A DNA stretch of 64,000 nt, from NCBI GenBank assembly GCA_037189665.1, contig JBBCIV010000041.1, positions 1 to 64,000 of the forward strand, given 5' to 3'. The notes beneath the pieces were generated by a model. It was not told the origin of the DNA. It searched no databases and saw only the letters and a program-made list of their open reading frames with translations. Below, in pieces: positions 32,976 through 42,342 of this stretch. The DNA is from BPJO01 sp037189665 (GTDB taxonomy: Bacteria; Planctomycetota; Phycisphaerae; Tepidisphaerales; Tepidisphaeraceae). Every line of letters starts with the position of its first letter. The stretch's first letter is position 1. The position numbers and the translations under genes are program-made.

Positions 32976-34790
32976 ATGACCGTTGCCGACGCAGAGAAAG
33001 AAGCTCCAATTTCCCGGTTCGCCTATCGTGCGGCGCCGCTTCGTGCGGTGCGATTGTTGCAAGGCCCGGTGCTGGATCGACAGAAGTTGAACACGCGATA
33101 TCTGCTGGAACTGGCCCCCGACCGCCTGCTGCACAACTACCGTGTTCAGGCCGGACTCCCATCCACGGCCGCGCCGTTTGAGGGTTGGGAAGCGCCGGCT
33201 TGCGGATTACGCGGACATTTTGTCGGGCACTATCTCTCCGCCTGCGCTCAGGGATATGCCGCCACCGGGGATGCCTTGCTGCTTGATCGGCTGAACGTCG
33301 TGGTGCAGGGACTGGCGGAGTGCCAGGCGAAGATCGGCAATGGATATCTGAGCGCCTTTCCCGAATCCGACCTGGACGCGATCGAAATCAAGTTTGAAGG
33401 AGCGTGGGCGTCGTACTACGTCCTGCACAAAATCCTTGCTGGCTTCATCGACGCTTTCACCTTGGCGCACAATGGCACGGCGATGAACGTCGCCCGTCGA
33501 CTGGCTGACTACATCGTGGCGCGGCTCGCCAGGCTGTCGCCGGAGCAGATCGAAGGGATGTGCCGAACGGACCTGAAGCCGAATCCGACCAATGAGTTCG
33601 GCGGCATCGGTGAATCGCTGCAGGATATGGCGGACCTCACCGGAGATAAGCGATATGACGACGCGGCACGTGTATTCGATCGCGACTGGTTCATCGATCC
33701 GTTGAAGAGCCGGCAGGATCGGTTGACGGGGTTGCACGCCAACACGCACATTCCGATGGCGCTTGCGCTGGCGAAGCGCTACGAACGAACGGGCGACGCA
33801 TCGCTTCGTCGTGCGGTGAGCTACTTCTGGGAGATCACCGCCGTCGCCCGTTCATTCGCAAACGGCGCCAGCGCCGGCCCTCGTCCGGACGGCATCGAAA
33901 AGAGCACCGGCGGCGAGCATTGGCCGGCGGCGTTCACGCTGGCGCGGACGCTCACGCCCAAGAACAACGAAAGCTGCGTCACGCACAACATGCTCCGCCT
34001 GACCGATGCCCTGTTCCGCTGGACCGCCGATCCGAAGTACGCCGACTTCTACGAACGCGCCTATGTAAATCACGTCCTTACGATGCAGCACCCGGGCTAT
34101 CCCGGCGGGTATCTCTACGACCACCCGCTGTCGCCGGGAAGCGTCAAGAAATTCGGCCATGCCCATGATGCGTTCTGGTGTTGTTACGGATCAACCGTTG
34201 AAGCCTACGAACGCCTCGCCAATGGCATCTACTACATCGGCGCGGCGGGCGACCTTCGCGTCAACCTGTTCATTCCTTCCGAGTTCAATTGGGAAGACAA
34301 GGGCGTCGCCCTCCGCCAGGAGATTTCAGCCGACAACGTTCAGGCAGTGAAATTCACGGTTCGATGTGATCAGCCGACAAGGTTTGCGATGTCGCTGCGC
34401 GTGCCGGCCTGGTCTGCGGGTGCGACGGTTCAGATCAACGGCGAAGAGCCCCAGGCAGCACCGGCCGATGCTGCGATGTTCGAACGCGCCTGGCGGGACG
34501 GCGATACCGTCGTGCTGACACTTCCGCCGCGACTTTCGGTCGAAACGATGCCTGACGATGCCGGAATGATCGCATTTCGCTACGGGCCGGATATCCTGGC
34601 GGCTCGGTCCGACACCGATCTTCGGCTGGATGTGGCCACCGCATCGGCGGCGATCAACCAGTTGAAACCCGCGCTGCAGGCCGGGCACTTTACGCTTACG
34701 CTCGCCGACGGCCGACAGGTCGAACTTGTGCCGCTGAATGAGGTCGCCGATGAATCGTTCGGCGTCTATCACACGGTTGGAAAACAATAG
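32976..34790 (+). CDS. GH127-family beta-L-arabinofuranosidase-like enzyme
   Basis: A 604-residue alpha/alpha-barrel glycosidase of the GH127 (DUF1680) type. The Zn/cysteine active site is visible: NNESCVTHN (Glu 332, Cys 334) and FWCCYGS (Cys 402, Cys 403), the first of the paired cysteines being the nucleophile in characterised members. TGGEHWP (Glu 314) is a candidate acid/base. No signal peptide is seen, so it probably acts in the cytoplasm on imported sugars. The ATG at 32976 is used (CGGGGA upstream); a TTG at 32958 overlapping the GH95 stop is possible. It releases beta-linked L-arabinofuranose. Confidence 0.92.
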   Translation: MTVADAEKEAPISRFAYRAAPLRAVRLLQGPVLDRQKLNTRYLLELAPDRLLHNYRVQAGLPSTAAPFEGWEAPACGLRGHFVGHYLSACAQGYAATGDALLLDRLNVVVQGLAECQAKIGNGYLSAFPESDLDAIEIKFEGAWASYYVLHKILAGFIDAFTLAHNGTAMNVARRLADYIVARLARLSPEQIEGMCRTDLKPNPTNEFGGIGESLQDMADLTGDKRYDDAARVFDRDWFIDPLKSRQDRLTGLHANTHIPMALALAKRYERTGDASLRRAVSYFWEITAVARSFANGASAGPRPDGIEKSTGGEHWPAAFTLARTLTPKNNESCVTHNMLRLTDALFRWTADPKYADFYERAYVNHVLTMQHPGYPGGYLYDHPLSPGSVKKFGHAHDAFWCCYGSTVEAYERLANGIYYIGAAGDLRVNLFIPSEFNWEDKGVALRQEISADNVQAVKFTVRCDQPTRFAMSLRVPAWSAGATVQINGEEPQAAPADAAMFERAWRDGDTVVLTLPPRLSVETMPDDAGMIAFRYGPDILAARSDTDLRLDVATASAAINQLKPALQAGHFTLTLADGRQVELVPLNEVADESFGVYHTVGKQ

Positions 34791-34846
34791 TTCGTTTGCC
34801 AGCGTCGCTGAATCCGGTCCGTACTTCTGAAGGATTTGACAGAACG

Positions 34847-35629
34847 ATGAGTCTGATCGCCCGCGAGAATCTCGTTACTGGGTTGGTATCGATCACGTTT
34901 CGTAAGCAGTCGGTGGAGCAGGTCATCGACTTGGCAAAAGCGGCGGGGCTGCAGGCGATCGAATGGGGCGGCGACGCTCATGTTCCACACGGCGATCTGC
35001 CTAAGGCGGCGAATGCGCGCCGCTGGTGTGCCGACGCGGGCCTCCAGATCTACGCGTACGGTTCCTATTACCGCTGCGGAGTGAAGACCGGACCCACGTT
35101 CGACGCCGTGCTCGACAGTGTGCTGGCGCTGGGCGCGCCGTCAGTTCGCGTGTGGGCAGGTGCCGTGGGATCGGCGGCGGCGGACGAAACAACACGTACC
35201 GCTGTGCGCGATGATCTGATCCGCATCTGCGATCGTGCCCGGCCGTACAATGTTCATGTCGACTTGGAATTTCATGATGGCACGCTGACCGATACCGCCG
35301 AAAGCGCCATCGCCTTCATTCGCGGCGTGGATCGCCCGAACCTGCGCAGTTACTGGCAGCCGCGACATGGATTCAGCATTGAGCAGAACCTGGCTGACCT
35401 TGCGATGCTGGGGGATCGACGCGCGAACGTTCACGTCTTCCACTGGTGGCCGGATCCTCACGTGCGCTGGCCACTGGAGGACGGCATGGAACGATGGCAG
35501 GCCTATCTTCGCGCCGTCGCGTCACGGCCAACCGTGTGTGCGTTGGAATTTGTGCGGGCCGATGATCCGGCTCAACTGCTTGCCGACGCCCGAACTCTTC
35601 GTTGCATCATCAATTCCATCCCGTCATGA
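34847..35629 (+). CDS. Sugar phosphate isomerase/epimerase-like TIM barrel
   Basis: 260 residues of the xylose-isomerase-like TIM-barrel fold. The metal-ligand positions of the family can be followed: IEWGG (early Glu), HVDLEFHDGTL (Glu/His/Asp), and a late CALEFV (Glu); HVFHWWPD supplies a further His. The exact reaction, epimerisation or isomerisation of a pentose or related sugar, cannot be read. The ATG at 34847 is used; GAAGGA lies about 12 bases upstream. Fourth gene of the operon; the GH43 start codon overlaps its stop by four bases, so the two are coupled. No signal peptide, so it is cytoplasmic. Confidence 0.84.
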   Translation: MSLIARENLVTGLVSITFRKQSVEQVIDLAKAAGLQAIEWGGDAHVPHGDLPKAANARRWCADAGLQIYAYGSYYRCGVKTGPTFDAVLDSVLALGAPSVRVWAGAVGSAAADETTRTAVRDDLIRICDRARPYNVHVDLEFHDGTLTDTAESAIAFIRGVDRPNLRSYWQPRHGFSIEQNLADLAMLGDRRANVHVFHWWPDPHVRWPLEDGMERWQAYLRAVASRPTVCALEFVRADDPAQLLADARTLRCIINSIPS

Positions 35630-37206
35630 GCACCACCATTCAAAACCCCATTCTGCCTGGTTTTCACCCTGACCCATCGATCGTCCGTATCGGCGACGAC
35701 TACTATCTGGCGACGAGCACGTTCGAATGGTTTCCGGGGGTGGCACTCTTCCACAGCCGCGACCTGTCGCACTGGCGTTCAATCGGGCACGCGCTGAACC
35801 GACGATCGCAACTTGACATGGTCGGCGTCGCCGATTCCGCGGGGTTGTGGGCGCCGTCGCTCAGTCATGACGGGGAGCGCTTTTATCTCGTGGTCTGCCA
35901 TGTCCGCACTCGTACCGGACCGTTCAAAGATATGCGGGTCCTCCTATTCACCGCCGACCATATCGAAGGTCCATGGAGTGAGCCAAGCGTGATCGGCGCA
36001 AGCGGCTTCGACCCTTCGCTTTTTCACGATCAGACGACCGGCCGCAAATGGCTCGCGAACATTCAATGGGATTATCGCGAGGGCATGCCCAGATTCGCCG
36101 GTATCGTCCTGCAGGAATACGACGCAGGGCAGCAAAAGCTGGTCGGTGAAATGCGCACCATCCTTACGAAAGAGCACCTGCTTGAAGGACCGAATCTCTA
36201 CTACAAAGACGGCTGGTATTATCTCATGTGCGCCGAAGGGGGAACGGGCTGGAATCATGGAATTTCGATGGCGCGTTCACGCAAGGTGACCGGCCCATAC
36301 GAGCTTGATCCGCAGCCGCTGCTGCTGACGACGCGCCAAAGCCCGGGAAATCCGCTTCAGAAGGCGGGGCATGGCGAGATCGTGCAGACGCAGGCGGGCG
36401 AATGGTACATGGTTCATCTGGCGGGGCGACCGATCTTTCCGGACCGGCGCTGCTTGCTGGGGCGCGAGACGTGCCTGCAGAAGATGAGCTGGTCCGACGA
36501 TGGCTGGCTTCGCCTGGCACACGGCGGGCACGAACCGCTGCTGGAAGTGCCCGCGCCGGCGGGTATTGAACCACAATGGGTTTCGAAGGAATCGAAATGC
36601 GATGACTTTGAATCGTCAGTGCTGTCGCCTCATTGGCAGTCGCTGCGCACGCCGGCAGATGAGTCATGGGCGAGCTTAACCGCTCGTCAAGGGTGGCTGC
36701 GTTTGTACGGCCGCGAGTCGATGCACTCGGTTTTTGAACAGAGCCTGCTTGCTAAGCGAATCGAGTCACACCAATGCACGATCGAGACTGCGCTCGATTT
36801 TTCGCCCACCCACTTTACCCAGAGTGCAGGACTGGCGATCTACTATGACACGCGCCAGTTTTACTACCTGCGTGTCACGTATGATGAGCGCGTCGGATCG
36901 CGCGTGGTGGGTATCACGCAGACGGACAACGGAGTGTACAGCGAGCTTGCCGGTTCACAACTGGAACTGGGTGGCTGGCATGGCGCAGTGCACCTGCGGG
37001 CGGTGATCAACTACGACAAGTTGCTGTTTTTTGCGTCGCCCGACGGAAAGGCGTGGCACGCGATCGGAGGCGTGCTGGATCAGAGCAAACTGTCGGATGA
37101 CTATGGCACGACGCTCCGATTCACCGGCCCAATGGCGGCGCTGGCATGCCAGGATCTGAACCGCGGTGGGGCGTCGGCGGACTTCGATTTCTTTACGGTT
37201 GAGTGA
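35626..37206 (+). CDS. GH43-family beta-xylosidase/arabinofuranosidase
   Basis: 526 residues. The GH43 five-bladed propeller begins NPILPGFHPDPSIVR (catalytic base Asp), has SGFDPSLFHD (second Asp) and LEGPNLYYKDGWYYL (catalytic acid Glu). The C-terminal half (about 320-526) is the beta-sandwich typical of XynB-type GH43 xylosidases. It lacks a signal peptide and so would act on imported xylo- or arabinoxylo-oligosaccharides. The ATG at 35626 overlaps the stop of the isomerase-like gene. It is the last gene of the operon and converges on the beta-helix gene with about 180 bases between; no clear terminator hairpin was found there. Confidence 0.93.
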   Translation: MSTTIQNPILPGFHPDPSIVRIGDDYYLATSTFEWFPGVALFHSRDLSHWRSIGHALNRRSQLDMVGVADSAGLWAPSLSHDGERFYLVVCHVRTRTGPFKDMRVLLFTADHIEGPWSEPSVIGASGFDPSLFHDQTTGRKWLANIQWDYREGMPRFAGIVLQEYDAGQQKLVGEMRTILTKEHLLEGPNLYYKDGWYYLMCAEGGTGWNHGISMARSRKVTGPYELDPQPLLLTTRQSPGNPLQKAGHGEIVQTQAGEWYMVHLAGRPIFPDRRCLLGRETCLQKMSWSDDGWLRLAHGGHEPLLEVPAPAGIEPQWVSKESKCDDFESSVLSPHWQSLRTPADESWASLTARQGWLRLYGRESMHSVFEQSLLAKRIESHQCTIETALDFSPTHFTQSAGLAIYYDTRQFYYLRVTYDERVGSRVVGITQTDNGVYSELAGSQLELGGWHGAVHLRAVINYDKLLFFASPDGKAWHAIGGVLDQSKLSDDYGTTLRFTGPMAALACQDLNRGGASADFDFFTVE

Positions 37207-37389
37207 ATCGGGACGACCGGAAAGGTCCGCCCCTGATATGTCCGACACCGCTGATGTCCCGGATTTACCGGCCGACTTTTCCGGGCGGCAGTGTTATAAA
37301 AGGGGCGTGGTGCCGATGAAGCGTGAGCGCGCGATAGAAATCTGCCGAACGAACCCAATTTTTGCCGTAACTATGTTTTTTGAATGAGG

Positions 37390-38853
37390 TTATGAGCCGG
37401 CCTCTACTTGCCGCGCCGTGTCGGTCGCGGGGCGTGTTGTCGGGCGTCGTTCGGGCAGTTTTTGCGATTCAGGATCGGTGAGAATCTGCCCGTTCGAGGT
37501 GACCACGCAATCGACGGCTTGCTCATCCCGGATAACCGGCATCTGTGGCAACTCGTTGACGAGCGTGATGTTGCGCGTAATCGACGGCTTGATAGGGCTC
37601 GCCATCTCCGCGGAACCGGGCATGCCGTAGCCGAGCATGATCGGCAACGCGCTGGCGCGAAGTTCTCGGTCATGGGTCAGCAGCCGGACGCGATGTCCCT
37701 CACCTGCGATGGTGGCGAGATAATGGACGGTGTAGTTGGAACTCTCGCCGGTCAGCTGCAATTCGACATCGCTGTTGCGTCCGCCGCGCAGGTAGAGCAG
37801 CGGGCCGTACCGCGCGTCGCCGCGGCTGTTGCGGACGGTGGTATTCGCGCCGATGAGATACGCCCGTTCGCATCCGATCGCAGTACCGTTTTCCACGATC
37901 GTCTTCACGGTCGCGTCATCCGTTCCGCCGATTTCAAAGCCCGCACGCGTGTTCAATGCGGTGCAATTCATCAGCGTGACGTTGCCCACGCCGCCGTAGG
38001 TGCGAAAGCCGTCTTCCACCAGGGATTTCATGTACCCGCCGGTGATGAAAAAGCGCCCGTCTCGGTTGGGATAGACGGATCGGAAGCCGATGTCGAATGC
38101 TGGCCCGGACGTGTCGCGCAGCATCTCGCTGGTTGGCCTCATGACGCCTTCGGCATAGCAGTCCTCAATGCGGATGTCGGCGGTGGCTTCCACCTGGTCC
38201 GGCTTCTGGATGTAGAAACAATGTCCGAATGCTCGACTGATGACCTTGCACCGGCGCAGCGTATTGTTCCGCCCGGCCACCATCATGCCGCTTTGCTTCT
38301 GCGTCGCAACGAGGTTCGGACCGCCTTTGCCCATGAGGTCGCCGTAGCCGTAGGGATGGGAGCCGGAGACATGCAGCACGACGTTTTCGAGCGTGTTGCC
38401 ATTGCCCCAGAGGGAGAAGATGTTCCCATTGCTGCCCTTGTTGGGACCGGTGTTGCGTACCGTCAATCCGTCGATGACGTTGTTCTTGCCGACGACGAAC
38501 AGGCATCGCATGTAGCCGGCGGGGAGCTTGGAGTAGAGATTGGTGTCAATCTCGATGATGACGCCTCGGAGGTCGAAGTGATTGTCATTTCCGGAAAAAC
38601 GCAGCATCCAAACGGGTGGACGGGGCTTCTGCTCCTTCGGAACCTCCTGGCGAATGGCGGCGATGACGTCTGCGTTGAGGTAATCGCCTATCGGGTAGAC
38701 GCCGGGTTTCAACCGTACTTTGTTGCCGCTTTGGACGGCATAGCTGGCGAGTTCCTGCAGGCTTGAAATCTCGATCACATCGGCCTCCGCTGCGGATGAT
38801 CCCGGCAGCATCATCAAAAATAAACTCAGGAAAGCGATTGGAGGCAACTTCAT
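37390..38853 (-). CDS. Secreted right-handed beta-helix protein
   Basis: 487 residues with a signal peptide (PPIAFLSLFLMMLPGSSAA). The body consists of irregular beta-helix turns rich in Asn and Gly (FVVGKNNVIDGLTVRNTG, GNGNTLENVVLH, VAGRNNTLRRCKVI), the fold of pectate lyases, GH28 and related carbohydrate enzymes. I cannot identify a catalytic signature, so lyase or hydrolase activity is not established. The C-terminus is a Pro/Thr/Arg-rich tail. The ATG at 38853 gives the signal peptide; no good Shine-Dalgarno is visible. It lies 77 bases downstream of the PEP-CTERM beta-strand gene, probably in one transcript under the XylR-type site at 40909. Confidence 0.83.
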   Translation of the reverse strand: MKLPPIAFLSLFLMMLPGSSAAEADVIEISSLQELASYAVQSGNKVRLKPGVYPIGDYLNADVIAAIRQEVPKEQKPRPPVWMLRFSGNDNHFDLRGVIIEIDTNLYSKLPAGYMRCLFVVGKNNVIDGLTVRNTGPNKGSNGNIFSLWGNGNTLENVVLHVSGSHPYGYGDLMGKGGPNLVATQKQSGMMVAGRNNTLRRCKVISRAFGHCFYIQKPDQVEATADIRIEDCYAEGVMRPTSEMLRDTSGPAFDIGFRSVYPNRDGRFFITGGYMKSLVEDGFRTYGGVGNVTLMNCTALNTRAGFEIGGTDDATVKTIVENGTAIGCERAYLIGANTTVRNSRGDARYGPLLYLRGGRNSDVELQLTGESSNYTVHYLATIAGEGHRVRLLTHDRELRASALPIMLGYGMPGSAEMASPIKPSITRNITLVNELPQMPVIRDEQAVDCVVTSNGQILTDPESQKLPERRPTTRPATDTARQVEAGS

Positions 38854-38930
38854 TGCGATTGATGGCTTCACGGGAGGTTCCAATCAGAAAATGTTTTGAA
38901 CTTCACGACGGCAAAGCGGTGGCGGATCGC

Positions 38931-40718
38931 TCAACGTTTTTTTCGGACGCGACGACGCAGCAACAACGCGCTGCCAACCATGCTGACGATAGCCAACGAC
39001 GCCGGTTCCGGCACTGCCGTCACGGTGAAGACCAGGTTGTCCGCGGTCGTGTAGTTGTTCGCGGTGAACTGGTAGTCCCCAAAGGTGAAGACCTGACCTT
39101 CAGCGAGGTTGGCGAACGTGCCGGTAATTCCACCCGCACCGCCGATTGCGGTGAAGGTCTGGTTGAGTGAAAGTCCCGCTCCGGTTCCGATGTAGTTGAA
39201 GGTAAACTGCGCTGCGGCGTTGATCGTCGTTTCGCCGTCAACTTCAACCACGTCGGACGTGCCTGTCGTGCCGTTCAGATCGAAGACAAAGATGGCGTCG
39301 GAGTTCAAGGTGAGGCCGCCTGAGGTCGCGAGCCTGCCGATGCTGTTCGCCGTGCCGTCACCTCCTGTGATAGTTGCGTCGGCTGCGCCGGAGGTCGGCG
39401 TACCGTTTCCGATGGTGGTGAGAGGTGTGCCGTCACCGCCGACGTTGTAGCCGCTCGTCAGATTGCCGGTGAGCGTACCGCGGATTACCGATACGGGGCT
39501 GTTCCCGATCGAGCCGCCTGTGCCGTTACCGATTACCAGATTGCCGCCATCGAGGGCATTCGATCCAACCGTTGTTGTTCCGGTATAAACGTTCGAGCCT
39601 GATAGAATTAATGTCCCGGAATTCGCCTTGGTGAGTCCGCCGGCCGTGCCTGCATTGGTTGTATCCAGGTAGTTGACGATCTGCCCGCTGATCGTCAGCG
39701 TTCCGGCGGTGGCCGCGACATTGACGGTAAGAGTACGCCCGGTGGCGGCGGCATCGGATAGCGACACTTTCCCCGAGACCGTCGTCTTGGCGATATTGGT
39801 GACGTACAGCGTGCGATTGCCGCCAGCCACCAGGATCGCGCCGCCTGCGGTTGAAGCAGGGGCGGTGAAGAACGTCGACGTACCGCTTAGCTCCAGATCC
39901 TGGTCGCCGCCGATGACAAGGCTGCTATTACCGAGCAAGAACGTATTGCCGACAGCATCGGAACCCGTCAATGCCTTATTCGCGAGAAGTGTCGCATCGC
40001 CGTTATTGATCTGGATGAAGCCGGCGCCAAGCGCTGCACCATGCCCCAGCTCAATTACGGCGCTCCCGACATTGGTGCGCATCGTACTCGGACCGGTGAC
40101 CGCGAAGGATGAAATGCTGGCGCCGCCACCCGAGCCGGCCGCGTTCAGCACAACCGTATGTGCGGTCGTGTTGGGGAAGAGACGCCCGGTTCCAAAATTG
40201 ATTCCACCATCGAAAACAGTCCTGGCTCCGGACGAGCCGACGATGTCGCGTTGTCCTGCGCCCAGGTTGATCGCAGACCCGAATGTCTGTGTCGTTCCAC
40301 TGTTGTTGACGATATTGCCGTTCAGATTGATCGCTCCGCCTGACAGCACCAGTGCGCCGGCAGCGGCGCCGAACGTGATGTTGCCGGAACTGACGGTTCC
40401 GCTGACTGTGATGGTCCCTGCGGCCAGCCCGTCGGTAGCGGTTCCAAAGTTCAGCGCGTCGGTGGTTCCGTTGGCGCCTGCGGTGGTAATGTTGCCGGGC
40501 AGCAGTTCTCCGGTGGAACTAGTGCTCCACCCTTGCGTGGCATCACCAGCAGTAGGTACGGCCCAGGTGCCCGCCGCCGTGCCAAACCCTGCGGTCGCGC
40601 CGTTATTGTCCCAGTAATATGTTGCCGCCGGTGCGATATCTGCCATCAATCCCATTGCTGCAACGGCGCTCGCCGAAGCAAGAATCATTTGTCGTCGAGT
40701 TGCATGTGTCATCCTCAT
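38931..40718 (-). CDS. PEP-CTERM protein with autotransporter-associated beta-strand repeats
   Basis: 595 residues, low in charge and rich in Gly, Thr, Asn and Ser. After the leader (THATRRQMILASASAVAAMG) comes YYWDNNGATAGFGTAAGTW, the usual opening of such repeat proteins, then repeats of the autotransporter-associated beta-strand type (for example LTKANSGTLILSGSNVYTGT). It ends with a PEP-CTERM tail (VPEPASLAIVS, hydrophobic run, RRRVRKKR). The ATG at 40718 has GGAGG five bases upstream; an ATG at 40730 is also possible. Probably an extracellular structural or adhesion protein (inference). An 18-bp palindrome and an XylR-type site lie upstream. Confidence 0.86.
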   Translation of the reverse strand: MRMTHATRRQMILASASAVAAMGLMADIAPAATYYWDNNGATAGFGTAAGTWAVPTAGDATQGWSTSSTGELLPGNITTAGANGTTDALNFGTATDGLAAGTITVSGTVSSGNITFGAAAGALVLSGGAINLNGNIVNNSGTTQTFGSAINLGAGQRDIVGSSGARTVFDGGINFGTGRLFPNTTAHTVVLNAAGSGGGASISSFAVTGPSTMRTNVGSAVIELGHGAALGAGFIQINNGDATLLANKALTGSDAVGNTFLLGNSSLVIGGDQDLELSGTSTFFTAPASTAGGAILVAGGNRTLYVTNIAKTTVSGKVSLSDAAATGRTLTVNVAATAGTLTISGQIVNYLDTTNAGTAGGLTKANSGTLILSGSNVYTGTTTVGSNALDGGNLVIGNGTGGSIGNSPVSVIRGTLTGNLTSGYNVGGDGTPLTTIGNGTPTSGAADATITGGDGTANSIGRLATSGGLTLNSDAIFVFDLNGTTGTSDVVEVDGETTINAAAQFTFNYIGTGAGLSLNQTFTAIGGAGGITGTFANLAEGQVFTFGDYQFTANNYTTADNLVFTVTAVPEPASLAIVSMVGSALLLRRRVRKKR

Positions 40719-40803
40719 CGTTTCCTCCATATGAACCGAAACCCTCCTCTCGACACCACCGCGATTTTCTGCGGAGTGTCATGAGGGCTCGAACCGAAGC
40801 AGC

Positions 40804-40821
40804 TCTTTTGCCGGCAAAAGA
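40804..40821. promoter_or_regulatory. Perfect 18-bp palindrome, candidate operator
   Basis: TCTTTTGCCGGCAAAAGA is perfectly self-complementary with CCGG in the centre, about 85 bases before the start of the PEP-CTERM gene. This lies downstream of the expected transcription start set by the site at 40909, where a bound repressor would block transcription. The CG-centred symmetry suits a LacI-family protein; which one is unknown. Confidence 0.45.
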
Positions 40822-40908
40822 AGTGAAGGCGCACCGGCCGACAAAGCCGTTCGAAATGTTTCGAAGATGAAAGTATGACATAGTCTGCGCACTTGAGCAT
40901 TCTCATAT

Positions 40909-40935
40909 CGCGCCAAAAGAGAACCGGTTTGCGAC
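40909..40935 (-). promoter_or_regulatory. XylR-type 27-bp element before the PEP-CTERM/beta-helix unit
   Basis: Minus strand reads GTCGCAAACCGG and ends GGCGCG, so the first half is strong and the second weak. CATACT (40877-40872) is a possible -10, 58 bases from the site start, which supports a functional site. Confidence 0.5.
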
Positions 40936-41009
40936 GTGTGAATATGTCTGTGATGGTGGGAGTGTGGCAGGATCCGTTCGTGGCGGTGTTTTGGCGCTTT
41001 AGGATTCGC

Positions 41010-42200
41010 TCAGTTGCCGACGGTCAGGCTTTTGCGATACACGCCAGGCGTCATGCCGGTTGTTTTGCGGAAGGTGACGTAGAGGTTCTTTACGTCGCAA
41101 AATCCGCTTCGCGACGCGATAGTGCCCATGCTTGCGTTCGGGTCGGCGAGCATGCGTTTGGCGGTGTCGACGCGAATTCTCGTGATCTCGTCGTGGGGGG
41201 TGCGACCCAATTGCGCCACGAACTGCCGCTCAAGCCAGCGGCGGCCGACCGGAACAACACGCAGCACGTCGTGGACTGAACAAGGATCGCAGGCGTGTTC
41301 ACGGATAAAGCGTAATGCCAATGCCAGGTCGGGGTCGCCGATTGCCAGGAGGGTGGTGCTCTGTCGCTGAACCACGCCGGTCGGCGCGAATTCGATCAGG
41401 CGGTTTTCCGGCTCCAGTTCTTCGCCCGCCAGCAGTTTTTCCAGCATCGCGGCGGCGGTATACCCAACGCGGCTGTAGTCAGGGTTGACGCTCGACAACG
41501 GAGGCCATGCTCCCTCACACAGCAAGTCGTCGTTATTTACGCCGATGATCGCCACTTGCTCGGGCACGCCGATGTCTTCCTCCACGCACGCATCCGCCAG
41601 ATCATGGGCGACCGAATCGTCGAACGCCATGATGCCGATGGGCTTGGGCACGTCGCGCAGCCACTGGCGCAGGCGAGGACGATGCATATGCGTCAGCCAG
41701 TCCTGGGAACTCGGGCGCGAAAGAGGACATTCGATGAATTGCAGCCCCCGCTGTTCAATCGTCTGCCGAAAGCCTGTTTCACGACCGGTTTGAAGCGGGC
41801 TTGAATTCTGCACGCCGTAAAAGCTGAATCGCTCGAGTCGGCATTCGATCAGATGTTCGGCGGCACATCGGCCTGCAGCTTGATCATCGAGCCGTACGAC
41901 CGGACTCTCGGTTGGGTTCGCGGTGCCGGAGCAAAGAATGACGTGTTTGCACTGTGTGCGGGTGTACTCAAATACATCGCGGGAAACCCCCGCTAGAATG
42001 GCCCCGTCAAAGTGCGGCCATGATTCGACCGGGGAATCAAGCGTGTGGCGCATGACCTTTCGCAGCAGCCACCGCCGCTGCATGTTTGCGTAGCGGGTTG
42101 CGCCTCGAAGGATTGCCCGACCGTAGCTGCTGACCCCATCGACAATAATGCCAACCAACGGTTGATTTTGAGGGCCAGATCCTCGGGTTCTCCGTCGCAT
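41010..42200 (-). CDS. XylR-type AraC-family sugar regulator (copy 2)
   Basis: 396 residues, a paralogue of the regulator at 23253-24455. The sensor half has PLVGIIVDGVSSYGRAIL, VAIIGVNNDDLLCEGAWPPL and SRVGYTAAAMLEKLL. The C-terminal AraC DNA-binding half has VGRRWLERQFVAQLGRTPHD and GTIASRSGFCDVKNL. Known XylR proteins sense xylose or a related pentose and bind direct repeats. The ATG at 42200 follows TATAAT by nine bases with no Shine-Dalgarno, so translation may be leaderless. The 27-bp element at 42194-42220 covers this promoter and the first codons, which suits autorepression. The nearest plus-strand target is the hydrolase fusion at 42938. Confidence 0.9.
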   Translation of the reverse strand: MRRRTRGSGPQNQPLVGIIVDGVSSYGRAILRGATRYANMQRRWLLRKVMRHTLDSPVESWPHFDGAILAGVSRDVFEYTRTQCKHVILCSGTANPTESPVVRLDDQAAGRCAAEHLIECRLERFSFYGVQNSSPLQTGRETGFRQTIEQRGLQFIECPLSRPSSQDWLTHMHRPRLRQWLRDVPKPIGIMAFDDSVAHDLADACVEEDIGVPEQVAIIGVNNDDLLCEGAWPPLSSVNPDYSRVGYTAAAMLEKLLAGEELEPENRLIEFAPTGVVQRQSTTLLAIGDPDLALALRFIREHACDPCSVHDVLRVVPVGRRWLERQFVAQLGRTPHDEITRIRVDTAKRMLADPNASMGTIASRSGFCDVKNLYVTFRKTTGMTPGVYRKSLTVGN

Positions 42201-42220
42201 ATTGCCAATATTATAACGCA
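42194..42220 (+). promoter_or_regulatory. XylR-type 27-bp element over the XylR copy 2 start
   Basis: Halves GTCGCATAT / AACGCAGAG with a 21-bp period. It contains the -10 TATAAT of the minus-strand regulator gene (42215-42210) and overlaps its ATG (42200-42198). Same layout as the site at 24449. Confidence 0.7.
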
Positions 42221-42342
42221 GAGATCAGAACGTTGAAGATCTGGTCAACTGTTTACGTTGAGACGGAATACGGTGAGTAAAGCTAGCAGGATGCCGCGAC
42301 GTGCCGGGCGGCGTGATCGCCGTTTGAGTGAGGTGAGCCGCG

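Noticed and set aside
37408..38766. A 452-codon open frame antisense to the beta-helix gene
   Set aside because: No ribosome site or motif; the minus strand has a signal peptide and beta-helix repeats. Long antisense frames are expected in GC-rich coding DNA.
39673..40617. A 314-codon frame antisense to the PEP-CTERM beta-strand gene
   Set aside because: Composition is a mirror of the Gly/Thr-rich repeats on the other strand; no start signal.
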